Shown: one piece after another, positions 6,948 through 17,074 of the stretch
How the letters are laid out: each line of letters opens with the position of its first letter
Numbering within the stretch: position 1 is the first letter of the stretch
Assembly: GCF_014650435.1 (NCBI RefSeq)
Contig: NZ_BMUY01000002.1
Location: 310,001-374,000, forward strand
Reading direction: 5' to 3'
Length of the DNA stretch: 64,000 bases
From: Streptomyces tendae
Lineage (GTDB): Bacteria; Actinomycetota; Actinomycetes; Streptomycetales; Streptomycetaceae
Position numbers and translations under genes: made by a program
Notes under the pieces: model-generated
Databases searched by the model: none
Told to the model about the DNA's origin: nothing
Seen by the model: the letters and a program-made list of their open reading frames with translations, nothing else

Positions 6948-7529
6948 TCAGGGCGTGTACAGCGACTGCACCCTTGTGACCCGCCCCTCGCCGTCGAAGC
7001 TCAGGTCGTAGCCGAGGAGCGCGCGGTCCGAGGAGGGCCGGGCCGTCAGGCGGCCGACGAAGTCGGCCTGGGAGTACGACGCGGGGTGCTTGGCGTCGCC
7101 GAGCGGGACCGACAGGAGCACCTGGGCGTCCTCGGTCATGCTCACCTCGGTGTACGGGCCCTCGCCCGGGACGATCACCCACGCCTCGAACTGCGGGTGG
7201 GGCTTCTTCTGGGCAGGCCGCACCGACAGGTGGGTCCGTCCGTCGGCGGTCCGGGCGTCGTCGATCTGCACGAACTGCTTGGTGCCCGCCCAACGAGCCC
7301 CGGTGCCGATCGGCTTGGTCCCGCTCGGCGCGGTGTCGGTCGGCGCGGTGTCGGTCGGCGCGGTGCTCGGGGCCGTTCCGTCCGGCGACGGGGCGGGCGC
7401 CGCCGACGTCCCGGACGCGGTGGCGGCCGCCGGACCGTCGTCGGTGCCGCACCCGGTCAGGGCCAGCATGCCGAGGGTGAGGGCGGTGAGGCAGCGGACG
7501 GTGGCCGGCCGACGGTGTACGACGCGCAT
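6948..7529 (-). CDS. Putative lipoprotein with C-terminal domain shared with the neighbouring membrane protein
   Basis: 193 residues from ATG at 7527-7529. The signal peptide ends in a lipobox, LALTGC (Cys about residue 27), so it should be a membrane-anchored extracytoplasmic lipoprotein. Residues about 35-72 are a disordered Ala/Pro/Thr linker with the tandem repeat PTDTAPTDTAP, encoded by GGTGTCGGTCGGC repeats near 7340-7370. The C-terminal domain ends RALLGYDLSFDGEGRVTRV, matching the end of the 7658 gene product (VIDYDGEGRVHSLREAY). It follows the sigma/membrane-protein pair in the same direction after 128 bases and may belong to that sigma factor's output. Function unknown. Confidence 0.75.
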   Translation of the reverse strand: MRVVHRRPATVRCLTALTLGMLALTGCGTDDGPAAATASGTSAAPAPSPDGTAPSTAPTDTAPTDTAPSGTKPIGTGARWAGTKQFVQIDDARTADGRTHLSVRPAQKKPHPQFEAWVIVPGEGPYTEVSMTEDAQVLLSVPLGDAKHPASYSQADFVGRLTARPSSDRALLGYDLSFDGEGRVTRVQSLYTP

Positions 7530-7657
7530 GGTGAAGTCCCCCCAAGGACCTGGTGCGTTCTGGATACGCACTCTCTACGCGCCACCCCACCCGGCAGGTT
7601 GCACCGCGATGCGAAATGCTTGCCCACCGCCCGTCCGGTTTCCAGTACCCCCGGGGC

Positions 7658-8266
7658 TCAGTCCGCGAGCCAGTACGCCTCCCGCAGCGAGTGCACGCGG
7701 CCCTCGCCGTCGTAGTCGATGACGAACGCCCACTTCCGGTCGGCGGTCAGGCGGTCCAGCAGCTCGTCCAGTCGCACGTCCGCCGGGTCCCCGCCGGACA
7801 GCCGCCGCGCTTCGACCGGCGTCCCCCGCGACAGGGTCAGCGTGTGCGCCTCACCCGCGGGCGTCGCGGTCCCCCCTACGGCGCGCAGCGGCTCGACGGT
7901 GACCCGCACCGTGTCGCCCCGCACCACCGGGTCGTACACATGGGCCAGTTCCTCGGCGTACTCCTCCCCCGGAGCGGGAGCCGGCGGCACGAACCGCGAG
8001 GCCGTCGCCGTCGGGTGGACGGCCGGCGGCTCGGGGCCCCGGGCGGCCCGGACCAGCGAGATCCCGCCCAGCGCCACCGCCGCGATCAGGAGCGCGCCGC
8101 CGGACGCCAGCGCGGCCCGCCTGCGGCGTACTCGCTGCTCACCGCGAGCCCGGATCCGCTCCGCGGCCGGCGGCACCGCCCGCCGGCGGCCCGACTCGGC
8201 GAGGTCGGCCAGGCACTCCTCCAGTCCCCCATCCGGTCCGGGCACCAGTCCGGGCCTGTCAGCCAT
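7658..8266 (-). CDS. Single-pass membrane protein paired with an ECF sigma factor (candidate anti-sigma factor)
   Basis: 202 residues. A cytoplasmic N-terminus of about 52 residues (PGLVPGPDGGLEECLADLAE, basic RVRRRRAAL) precedes one transmembrane helix (GGALLIAAVALGGISLV), then an outside domain of about 125 residues ending WAFVIDYDGEGRVHSLREAY. The start overlaps the sigma gene stop by 8 bases, so the two are translationally coupled. The topology (short cytoplasmic tail, one helix, sensor domain) fits an anti-sigma factor, but I see no zinc-binding anti-sigma signature, so that role is inferred from position. Its C-terminal domain resembles that of the downstream lipoprotein. Confidence 0.75.
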   Translation of the reverse strand: MADRPGLVPGPDGGLEECLADLAESGRRRAVPPAAERIRARGEQRVRRRRAALASGGALLIAAVALGGISLVRAARGPEPPAVHPTATASRFVPPAPAPGEEYAEELAHVYDPVVRGDTVRVTVEPLRAVGGTATPAGEAHTLTLSRGTPVEARRLSGGDPADVRLDELLDRLTADRKWAFVIDYDGEGRVHSLREAYWLAD

Positions 8267-8813
8267 GACGCACCTCCGGCGGGCGGCTCGTCCGCGGGTC
8301 CAGCTCCGTGTCGGTCAGCAGCCGTGCCAGTGCCGCCCGACCCCGGCTCAGCTGCGCCTTGACCGTACCGACCGGGCAACCGACCTCGGCAGCCACCTGC
8401 TCGACCGTCAGGTCGCACAAGTGGTGGAGCACCACGGCCCGGCGCTGCGTCTCGGGTATCCGCCGCAGCGCCTGGACCAGCACCACGTGGTGCGGTTCCG
8501 GCGGCAGTACGGCGGCCGGCGGGCCCTGGCGCCGGGCGAAGGCGAGCGCGGTGCGCACCTTGCGCCATCGGCTGACCGCCAGCCGCCAGGCGACCGTGCG
8601 CACCCACGCCTCGGGGGCGCCGTTCAGGTCCAGCTCGGCCCGCCGTTCCCAAGCCCGGGCGAAGGCCTCCTGGACCACGTCCTGCGCCTCGGCGAGGTCG
8701 CCCGTCATCGCGTACAGGTGACCGATCAGCCGACCGACGCTCTCGGCGTAGAAGGCGTCGAACTCGCGCGCGTCCGCACCCTGGCCGGTGCTCGGTTCGT
8801 CTGGTGGTCGCAT
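8259..8813 (-). CDS. ECF RNA polymerase sigma factor (Streptomyces SigE-like family)
   Basis: 184 residues from ATG at 8811-8813. The region-2 helix is DAFYAESVGRLIGHLYAMTG with LAEAQDVVQEAFARAWER (the core-binding and -10 recognition part); region 4 is LRRIPETQRRAVVLHHLCDL, then LTVEQVAAEVGCPVGTVKA and QLSRGRAALARLL (the -35 recognition HTH). It would direct RNA polymerase to stress promoters. Overlap with the downstream membrane protein implies control by that partner. The divergent gene at 8975 is a polytopic protein, and the intergenic region carries an 11-bp perfect hairpin (8899-8929). Not close enough to a named paralogue for a gene symbol. Confidence 0.88.
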   Translation of the reverse strand: MRPPDEPSTGQGADAREFDAFYAESVGRLIGHLYAMTGDLAEAQDVVQEAFARAWERRAELDLNGAPEAWVRTVAWRLAVSRWRKVRTALAFARRQGPPAAVLPPEPHHVVLVQALRRIPETQRRAVVLHHLCDLTVEQVAAEVGCPVGTVKAQLSRGRAALARLLTDTELDPRTSRPPEVRHG

Positions 8814-8898
8814 GTCTCCCCCGTCGGGCTGCACGGTGCCACCCGACCGCCCTCCGGTACAAGGGGCGTGGTCTGCGGCGGCGGACCGCCCACGGGTC

Positions 8899-8929
8899 CC
8901 GGCAGTCTCGCGGGCCGGGAGACTGCCGG
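8899..8929. promoter_or_regulatory. Perfect 11-bp inverted repeat in the sigma-factor/8975 divergent region
   Basis: CCGGCAGTCTC (8899-8909) and GAGACTGCCGG (8919-8929) flank a 9-base loop. It sits between divergently oriented genes, so it is not placed as a terminator for either. It may be an operator or a hairpin in the 5' leader of the 8975 transcript, ending 46 bases before that ATG. Confidence 0.5.
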
Positions 8930-8974
8930 ATGCGGTACAGGCGGGGGCCGGGTGGGCGCTGGCACCATGCGGGC

Positions 8975-10537
8975 ATGAACACCGGCCGGGAAGTGAGTGT
9001 CCGTCCCCTGCGCACGCGGCCCCTGTGGGTCTTCGTCGCGCTGGGCGCGACCGGGGCCGTCCTGGCCGCGGGGCGCCTGGCGTACACGGGTGAGCTGGAC
9101 TGGTGGGTGGGCGGAGGGCTGCCGGCCGCTCTCGTGGGCGTCGCGTTCCTCCACGCGGTCACCCTGGAGGTGGGCGCCGACGCGTACGGCGTGCGGTACG
9201 GCTCGCTGGTGCGCCGCCGCCGGAGCCTGCCCTGGGGGGACATCGCCGACCTGCGCGTCCACATCCAGTACGGGCGGCACGGGGAGGAGTACTTCCGCGT
9301 CGGCGTGCTGCTGCGCGACGGGCGGACCCGGCGGCTGCCCCTGCCGCTGTCCGTGTCCCGGGACGACCGGCCGGACTTCGACGCGAGACTGGACGAGCTG
9401 CGGGCCCTGCACCGTCGACACGGAGCACCTGAGTCGGACCACCTCGCCGTCATCTCCAGACGCACCGCGGGGCGCGGCGCCGCCGTGCCGCTGATCCTCT
9501 GCGTGCTGCTGCTCGCGGGCGCGGGGCTCGCCGCGTGGTTGGTGCCGGTCACGGGAGCGACGAAGGACGCGTGGGAGTCGGCCGCACCGTGCGCGGCCGA
9601 GGCGCCGCCCGCGGATCGCGCGGAGTGCCTGACCACCCTGCCGGCCGTGATCGCACGGACCGAGGTGAACAGCGGGAAGGGGCCCAGCAGGCTGTACTTC
9701 GCCGACGGCCGGCCCGTGGACCGGGTGACCGTCTCGCGGGAGGGCGCCCGGGGGTTCCGGGCCGGTGACCGCGTCGAACTCACCGTGTGGCGCCGTCAGG
9801 TGAGGGTCGTCGCCGGGGAACACCACGTGTGGCGCGAGCACTTCACCGACGCCGGTTCGGTGGCCGTCGTGGCGGCCGGGCTCGCACTCGCGGCCGGGTA
9901 TCCCGGTGCCCGGGTGCTGCTGCGCCGGCGCGGGCGCCGGCTTCCCGACGACGAGGTGCTGCCGTCGGCGCTGCCGTTCGCGGGTGCCCTGGTCGTCACC
10001 GCGCTGTGGCTGCTGCCGTTCTGCTACGTCCACCCCATGGGCCCGCCGGCTTCCCCCGGGCCGCTCGCCTGGGCGGCCGCGGGGTCCCTGGTCACGCTGG
10101 GCCTCCTCGTCCTGGCGTGGCGCGCGACCCGGATCCGTACGCCGCAGGTCGCCGCGACGGCCGCGGCGACCGGGGCGGTGCCCCGGGAGGCCGCCGGAGA
10201 GGACGTGTTCCTCGCCGCCCGCTTCCTGGAGAGCACCGACTACAACCCGAACCACTTCGGCACCCATGTCGTGCTCGGCGACGGTCCGCCCGCCGTCGTC
10301 CCCCACCCCGGGCCCGGGCGGTTCGCGGCGAAGGCCGTTCCCGCGCACCGGCTCACCGTCAAGGGCGTACGGCGTCCGCGCGGCGGCGACGGCGACGGCG
10401 TGCCCCGCGGCTGGCACGTCGCCGAACTCGACGACGCGGGCGAGCCGGTCCGCCTCACGGCGGCCCCGGCCGACCTGGCCCGCATCCTGCGTTCCCTCGA
10501 CGCCGTCGAGACGGCCACCGGCGCGGACAACGCCTGA
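8975..10537 (+). CDS. Polytopic membrane protein with extracytoplasmic domain, unknown function
   Basis: 520 residues from ATG 8975. Predicted helices: two near the start (LWVFVALGATGAVLAAGRLA; LPAALVGVAFLHAVTLEVG), one at about 167-185 (LILCVLLLAGAGLAAWLV), one near 292-312, and two at about 330-390. Between the first pair and the third is a PH-like strand-rich segment (YGVRYGSLVRRRRSLPWGDI). A loop after the third helix has two cysteines (AAPCAAEAPP, RAECLTTLP) that could form a disulphide outside. The C-terminal 130 residues are again soluble. I do not recognise the family. It is divergent from the sigma gene, so it is a candidate member of that regulon. Confidence 0.7.
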   Translation: MNTGREVSVRPLRTRPLWVFVALGATGAVLAAGRLAYTGELDWWVGGGLPAALVGVAFLHAVTLEVGADAYGVRYGSLVRRRRSLPWGDIADLRVHIQYGRHGEEYFRVGVLLRDGRTRRLPLPLSVSRDDRPDFDARLDELRALHRRHGAPESDHLAVISRRTAGRGAAVPLILCVLLLAGAGLAAWLVPVTGATKDAWESAAPCAAEAPPADRAECLTTLPAVIARTEVNSGKGPSRLYFADGRPVDRVTVSREGARGFRAGDRVELTVWRRQVRVVAGEHHVWREHFTDAGSVAVVAAGLALAAGYPGARVLLRRRGRRLPDDEVLPSALPFAGALVVTALWLLPFCYVHPMGPPASPGPLAWAAAGSLVTLGLLVLAWRATRIRTPQVAATAAATGAVPREAAGEDVFLAARFLESTDYNPNHFGTHVVLGDGPPAVVPHPGPGRFAAKAVPAHRLTVKGVRRPRGGDGDGVPRGWHVAELDDAGEPVRLTAAPADLARILRSLDAVETATGADNA

Positions 10538-10642
10538 AGTTGCCGGAACACGGCAGCTTCGGCCGGTCTGCCGTACCGGAAGGCACACTCACGCCGGGGC
10601 GGGCGGGTTGCCTAGGCTTCCGTCCGGAAGGGGGCCGCGATC

Positions 10643-11038
10643 ATGTCTGCCCGACTGAGCACGGACGACTGGTGGCTCATCGCCTTCGGCGCCACCGTCG
10701 TCTACACCGCCGTGATGTATTGGTGCATGCCGACGCGCAAGGCCCGGCTGCGCATGTTCGCCGCCCCGCTGGCCGGCTGGCTGTTCCTGCTGCCCAACGC
10801 CACGGTGAAGGGCTACTCCGTCCCGCACACCCTCTTCATCTACAGCGGTGTCCTGCTCACGTTCGTCGTCATGCTGGCGCCGATCGCCAGGAAGGTCGCG
10901 GCCGACATCCGGGAACAGGAGGAGAAGCCCTGGGACAAGGTCCCCCTCAACACCTTCTCCCTGTACTGGATGGCAGGGTCGGGCACGGCTTGCACGGGAG
11001 TCGGGGCCTACCTCTGGCAGTACCTCGCCCAGGGGTGA
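10643..11038 (+). CDS. Small integral membrane protein, unknown function
   Basis: 131 residues from ATG 10643, with a weak GGAAGGGG ribosome site at about 10626-10633. Four likely helices: WLIAFGATVVYTAVMYWCM, MFAAPLAGWLFLLPNA, TLFIYSGVLLTFVVMLAPIA and YWMAGSGTACTGVGAYLW, with a charged cytoplasmic loop DIREQEEKPWDKV. No conserved catalytic motif is visible. It lies alone between the 8975 gene and the deacetylase, all in the same direction, 105 bases after the former. No function is proposed. Confidence 0.65.
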   Translation: MSARLSTDDWWLIAFGATVVYTAVMYWCMPTRKARLRMFAAPLAGWLFLLPNATVKGYSVPHTLFIYSGVLLTFVVMLAPIARKVAADIREQEEKPWDKVPLNTFSLYWMAGSGTACTGVGAYLWQYLAQG

Positions 11039-11080
11039 GCCGTAGCCCGGTTGTCCGCGAACTCCCCCGGGATTGTCCGT

Positions 11081-11099
11081 GATCCGTAACGGACGGATC
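11081..11099. promoter_or_regulatory. Palindrome GATCCGT-AACGG-ACGGATC upstream of the deacetylase
   Basis: A 7-bp perfect inverted repeat with a 5-base spacer, about 90 bases before the deacetylase ATG. Two TTGTCCG direct repeats (11051 and 11073) lie just upstream. It could be an operator or a short terminator for the preceding gene; it has no T-tract. Confidence 0.35.
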
Positions 11100-11188
11100 C
11101 CCGCGGGGCCTTTTCCCGTCCTGCCATGTGGTCCCCGACGTGATCGGGGGCCGGCGGTGAGGGACTACGCGAAGGCGGGGCGGCGGAG

Positions 11189-11965
11189 ATGGCGCGGCAC
11201 AGTGGTGGACGGGGCTGGTACGGCAAGGTCGTCGGGGCGGCGCTCGGTGTGACGATGCTCGCCGTCGGCGCCTCGGTGTGGACCGCGCAGGCCGATCCCT
11301 CCGGCGGCGGCGCGAAGCCCGCGTCCTCCGCGTCGGCCACGCCGGGCGGCGATGCCAAGCCGGTCGACATCAGCATCGCGCACGCCTCGGACGCGGGGCC
11401 GAGCGGCGTGAACATCACCATCGACGACGGTCCCGACCCGGCGTGGACACCCCAGGTGCTCGACCTGCTGGACGAGTACGGGGTGAGGGCCACCTTCTGC
11501 ATGACGGGCGTTCAGGCCAAGGCCCACCCGGACCTCGTGAAGGACGTCGTCGCCGCCGGGCACCGGCTGTGCGACCACTCGGTCTCGCACGACACCGCCA
11601 TGGACAAGAAGTCCGAGGCGTACCAGTCCAAGGAGATCCTCGACGCCGAGCGCATGATCACCGAGGCGTCCGGGGGCGTCCGGCCGATGTACTACCGGGC
11701 CCCCGGTGGGGCGTTCACCCCCTACAGCCGCAAGCTCGCCGCCTCCCACGGCATGCGCCCGCTGGGCTGGAACGTGGACACCAAGGACTTCGAGCGGCCG
11801 GGCACGGACGCCATCGTCACCACCGTCCAGCGGGAGCTGCCCAACGGGCCGACGATCCTCTTCCACGACGCCGGCGGCGACCGCACCCAGACCGTCGAGG
11901 CGCTGCGGCAGGTCCTGCCCTGGCTGAAGGAGCAGGGCCGCACCTTCGGGTTCCCGGTGCGCTGA
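11189..11965 (+). CDS. Secreted polysaccharide deacetylase (NodB homology, CE4)
   Basis: 258 residues from ATG 11189. A Sec-type signal (KVVGAALGVTMLAVGASVW, ending near A-Q-A) is followed by a Ser/Ala/Gly-rich linker. The NodB domain carries all five CE4 motifs: NITIDDGPD (catalytic base and metal Asp), HSVSHD (two metal His), YYRAPGGAF, NVDTKDF and ILFHDAGG (catalytic His). Such enzymes remove N-acetyl groups from peptidoglycan, chitin or other aminosugar polymers outside the cell using a divalent metal. The domain is complete. The substrate cannot be told from sequence; cell-wall modification is likely given the secreted form. Confidence 0.9.
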   Translation: MARHSGGRGWYGKVVGAALGVTMLAVGASVWTAQADPSGGGAKPASSASATPGGDAKPVDISIAHASDAGPSGVNITIDDGPDPAWTPQVLDLLDEYGVRATFCMTGVQAKAHPDLVKDVVAAGHRLCDHSVSHDTAMDKKSEAYQSKEILDAERMITEASGGVRPMYYRAPGGAFTPYSRKLAASHGMRPLGWNVDTKDFERPGTDAIVTTVQRELPNGPTILFHDAGGDRTQTVEALRQVLPWLKEQGRTFGFPVR

Positions 11966-11978
11966 GCGTGACCGCCGC

Positions 11979-13175
11979 TCAGACCGTCGGGGCGGGCTCC
12001 GGCGTACGGGCCACCACCGGACGGCGCCGGGTCGGCATGCCCAGGGTCGGGTTGGCGACGCCCCAGGCCGCGGACTTGCAGACGAGTTCCTTGTAGAGGG
12101 CGGCGAGCCGTCCGGTCAGCGCCCCGCGCACGGCCCGGTCGTCGGCGGTCACGTACTGGATCAGGCCCTGGCCGCGGCCCAGCGAGATGCACTGGTTGAA
12201 GTAGCGCGGCGTCACGTTCGGCAGCTTCCCGCCGGTCAGCCGGGCCGCGATGGCGTCGGCGGCCTGCCAGGCGGTGGGGACGCCCGAGGCGCAGGACATC
12301 CTGAGCGGCTTGTCGCCGGGGCCCGCGGCCAGCGCCGCGTCGCCGACGGCGTACACGTCCGGGTGCGACACCGAGCGCATGGTCCCGTCGACCACGATCC
12401 GGCCCGTGTCCGTGACCTCCAGCGTGGTGGCTCCCGCCAGCGGGTGGACGGCGAACCCGGCGGTCCACACCGTGACGTCGGCCGGTACGGCCGTGCCGTC
12501 GGCGGTGACGACGCGGTCCGCGGCCACGGCCGTGACGGCGGCGTCCTCGTACGCCGTGATGCCGAGGGCGGCGAAGACCTTCCGCAGGTGGCGGCGGCCC
12601 TTGTGGGAGAGCCAGTCACCGAGGCCGCCGCTCGCCGTGAGCGACACCTCCAGGTCCGGGCGGGCCTCGGCGATCTCGGACGCGGCCTCCAGGCCGGTGA
12701 GCCCGCCGCCGACCACGACCACGGACCGGCCGGCCTCGAGAGACGCCAGGCGTTCGCGCAGCCGCAGCGCTCCCGGCCGGCCCGCGAGCTCGTGGGCGTG
12801 CTCGGCGACACCGGGGACGTCCTGGGGGTTCCAGGCGCTGCCGAGCGCGTAGACGAGGGTGTCGTACGCCAGCTCACCGGTGCCGTCCGCATCGGTCACG
12901 GAGACGGTCTTCCGGTCGGCGTCCACGCCGGTGACCTTGGCGATCCGCACGTCGACGCCGGTGCGCGCGAACATCTCGTCGAGCGGCCGGGCCCTGAGGT
13001 CCTGGCCGACCGCGAGCTGGTGCATCCGCACCCGTTCGACGAAGTGGGGCTCGGCGTTGACGAGGGTGATGGCCGCGTCCTCGCTCCGCAGCCGCCTGGC
13101 GAGACGGCCGGCGGCGACGGCTCCGGCATATCCGGCGCCCAGGACGACGATGCGGTGCCGCGGGGTGTGCTGCAT
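11979..13175 (-). CDS. NAD(P)/FAD-dependent oxidoreductase (type II NADH dehydrogenase-like)
   Basis: 398 residues from ATG at 13173-13175 with GGGAGC 7 bases upstream. An FAD-binding Rossmann motif lies at the N-terminus (IVVLGAGYAGAVAAGRLA), an NAD(P)H-binding GxGxxG in the middle (VVVVGGGLTGLEAASEI), and the flavin-contacting VYAVGDAA late. The order and length fit the pyridine nucleotide-disulphide oxidoreductase superfamily, close to NDH-2 and ferredoxin-reductase-like proteins; no redox-active CxxxxC is seen. The ECF41 sigma gene lies immediately upstream on the same strand (116-base gap), and oxidoreductases are the classical targets of ECF41 sigma factors. Confidence 0.88.
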   Translation of the reverse strand: MQHTPRHRIVVLGAGYAGAVAAGRLARRLRSEDAAITLVNAEPHFVERVRMHQLAVGQDLRARPLDEMFARTGVDVRIAKVTGVDADRKTVSVTDADGTGELAYDTLVYALGSAWNPQDVPGVAEHAHELAGRPGALRLRERLASLEAGRSVVVVGGGLTGLEAASEIAEARPDLEVSLTASGGLGDWLSHKGRRHLRKVFAALGITAYEDAAVTAVAADRVVTADGTAVPADVTVWTAGFAVHPLAGATTLEVTDTGRIVVDGTMRSVSHPDVYAVGDAALAAGPGDKPLRMSCASGVPTAWQAADAIAARLTGGKLPNVTPRYFNQCISLGRGQGLIQYVTADDRAVRGALTGRLAALYKELVCKSAAWGVANPTLGMPTRRRPVVARTPEPAPTV

Positions 13176-13233
13176 GACGTGCTCCCTTGTGTCCGGCCGC
13201 TGAGGGCTCTCTCCAGCGGGACTCGCCCCTTGA

Positions 13234-13259
13234 ACCGGGCAGCCCGCGGATTCCTGACA
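13234..13259 (-). promoter_or_regulatory. Candidate ECF41-type promoter for the oxidoreductase
   Basis: Read on the minus strand, TGTCAGG (13259-13253) is followed after 15 bases by CGGT (13237-13234). The published ECF41 consensus is TGTCACA with a CGTC-like -10 after about 16 bases, so the fit is partial. It lies about 60 bases upstream of the oxidoreductase start. Confidence 0.3.
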
Positions 13260-13290
13260 GGAGCAGGAGGTGACCTGCGTCACAGCAGGG

Positions 13291-14235
13291 TCAGAAGACC
13301 TGGAACAGGGGTTCCCCGTGGTCGGTGGCCGCCCACCGGCGGGTGGCGCGTTCGAGCTTGTCGGGGTTGACCTGGTTGCGGAAGCCCGCGAGCCCCTCGG
13401 GCGTGACCTCCAGGCACATGATCCCGATGACCCGGCCGTGCACGACGGCCACGACGGCGGGGTCGCCGTTGGCGGTGACGGCGTAGATCTCGGCGGGACC
13501 GCCGGTCAGCTCGCGCTTGGCCTTGCCGGGCTTGAACAGGCCCCGCATGAACGTGGCCACGGCGCGGGCGCCCTCGAACGCCTTGGCGCGGGCCGGGACC
13601 TTCCCGCCGCCGTCGCCGATCGACACGGCGTCCTCGGTGAGCAGCCGGACCAGCGGTTCGGTCCGGCCGCTGGTGGCCGCCGCGAGGAACTCGTCGATGA
13701 TCCGCCGGGCCTCGGCCCCGTCGACCTCCGTACGCGCCCTGCCCTGCGCGACGTGCTTCCTGGCCCGGTGCAGGGTCTGCTGGCTGGCGTCCTCCGTGAT
13801 GTCGAGGATCGCGGCGATCTCCCGGTGCGCGTACGCGAACGCCTCACGCAGGACGTACACCGCCCGCTCGGCCGGTGAGAGGCGCTCCAGCAGGGCGAGG
13901 ACCGCCAGGGAGACCGACTCGCGCTGCTCGGCCGTCTCGGCGGGGCCGAGCATCGGGTCGCCGGCGAGCAGCGGCTCGGGCAGCCACTGGCCGACGTAGG
14001 TCTCCCGCCGGGCGCGGGCCGAGGTGAGCTGGTTGAGGCAGAGGTTGGTGAGGACCTTGGTCAGCCATGCCTCGGGCACCTCGACGCGTGCGACGTCGGC
14101 CGCCTGCCAGCGCAGGAACGTCTCCTGCACGGCGTCCTCCGCCTCGCTCGCGGAGCCGAGGAGGCGGTAGGCGATGGCCTCCAGACGGTGCCTGGAGGCC
14201 TCGAACCGTTCCACGTCGCTCACCGTGAGGGCCAT
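13291..14235 (-). CDS. sigJ: ECF41-family RNA polymerase sigma factor with SnoaL-like C-terminal domain
   Basis: 314 residues. Region 2 is HRLEAIAYRLLGSASEAEDA with VQETFLRWQAAD; region 4 is LSPAERAVYVLREAFAYAHR and EIAAILDITEDASQQTLHRA. Between them is the WLPEP motif, and the long C-terminal extension contains D-G-G-G-K and N-P-D-K-L, the three ECF41 hallmarks. In this family the SnoaL/NTF2-like extension modulates activity without a separate anti-sigma factor, possibly on ligand binding. The oxidoreductase immediately downstream is the expected target. The sigJ name follows family usage in actinobacteria, not identity to a specific gene. Confidence 0.9.
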   Translation of the reverse strand: MALTVSDVERFEASRHRLEAIAYRLLGSASEAEDAVQETFLRWQAADVARVEVPEAWLTKVLTNLCLNQLTSARARRETYVGQWLPEPLLAGDPMLGPAETAEQRESVSLAVLALLERLSPAERAVYVLREAFAYAHREIAAILDITEDASQQTLHRARKHVAQGRARTEVDGAEARRIIDEFLAAATSGRTEPLVRLLTEDAVSIGDGGGKVPARAKAFEGARAVATFMRGLFKPGKAKRELTGGPAEIYAVTANGDPAVVAVVHGRVIGIMCLEVTPEGLAGFRNQVNPDKLERATRRWAATDHGEPLFQVF

Positions 14236-14256
14236 GTCCCGGATTGTAACGGTGCC

Positions 14257-14934
14257 TCAGTGCCCGGCCGCCGGGGCCACCAGGTCCTTGAGCGCGATGT
14301 TCAGTTCCAGGACGTTCACCCGCGGTTCGCCGATGAAGCCGAGGGTGCGGGGGGTGGTGTGCTCGTCGACGAGCTTCTGGACCCGGTCGGCGGGCAGGCC
14401 GTTCTTCTCGGCGACCCGGTGCACCTGGAGGTCGGCGTACCGCGGGGAGATGTCCGGGTCCAGGCCGGAGCCGGAGGAGGTGACGGCGTCCGCGGGCACG
14501 TCGGACGGCCGCACGGGGTGGCCGGGCACGGAGTTGTCCTTCACCACGGCGGCCTTGGCGTCCTTCACCCACTGGAGGAGTTCCGGGTTGTCGGCGGAGC
14601 GGTTGGTGGCTCCGGACAGGATCAGCTCGTACTGGGTGTTGACGCTGTTGCTGCCGAGGCCGTTGGCCGGGCGGCCCTGGAACCATTTCAGGTCCGGTTC
14701 CGGGGTCTCCTGGCCTTCCTTCAGCGGCAGGTTGTAGGACTGGCCAATGAGGGAGGAGCCGACGACCTTCCCGTCCGCCTCGATCTCCGAGCCGTTCGCC
14801 TTCCCGGGGAACAGCCCCTGGGCGACGCCGGTGACGGCGAGCGGGTAGACGATGCCGGTGACCACGGTCAGGACGAGGAGGGCGCGCAGTCCCGCCGCGA
14901 GGAGGCGGGCGGCGTTGCTTACGGAGGTGTTCAT
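14257..14934 (-). CDS. kdpC: Potassium-transporting ATPase subunit C
   Basis: 225 residues from ATG at 14932-14934. One N-terminal transmembrane helix (LLVLTVVTGIVYPLAVTGVA) is followed by the extracellular KdpC domain with family motifs GSSLIGQSYN, KWFQGRPA, the N-x-G-x-N-x-V-N-T-Q segment, DAVTSSGSGLDPDISP and IGEPRVNVLELN. KdpC stabilises the KdpFABC K+ pump and assists K+ capture. It starts 5 bases after the kdpB stop, so it is the last gene of the operon. Complete and of usual length. Confidence 0.97.
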   Translation of the reverse strand: MNTSVSNAARLLAAGLRALLVLTVVTGIVYPLAVTGVAQGLFPGKANGSEIEADGKVVGSSLIGQSYNLPLKEGQETPEPDLKWFQGRPANGLGSNSVNTQYELILSGATNRSADNPELLQWVKDAKAAVVKDNSVPGHPVRPSDVPADAVTSSGSGLDPDISPRYADLQVHRVAEKNGLPADRVQKLVDEHTTPRTLGFIGEPRVNVLELNIALKDLVAPAAGH

Positions 14935-14939
14935 GGCGG

Positions 14940-17042
<2,103 letters not shown>

Positions 17043-17074
17043 GGCGTCCTCTTGTTGTTTCCGCGTGTGAGTGG

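Noticed and set aside
7340..7375. Tandem repeats as a possible regulatory array
   Set aside because: They lie inside the lipoprotein gene and encode its Pro/Thr/Asp linker (PTDTAPTDTAP), so protein-level repetition explains them.
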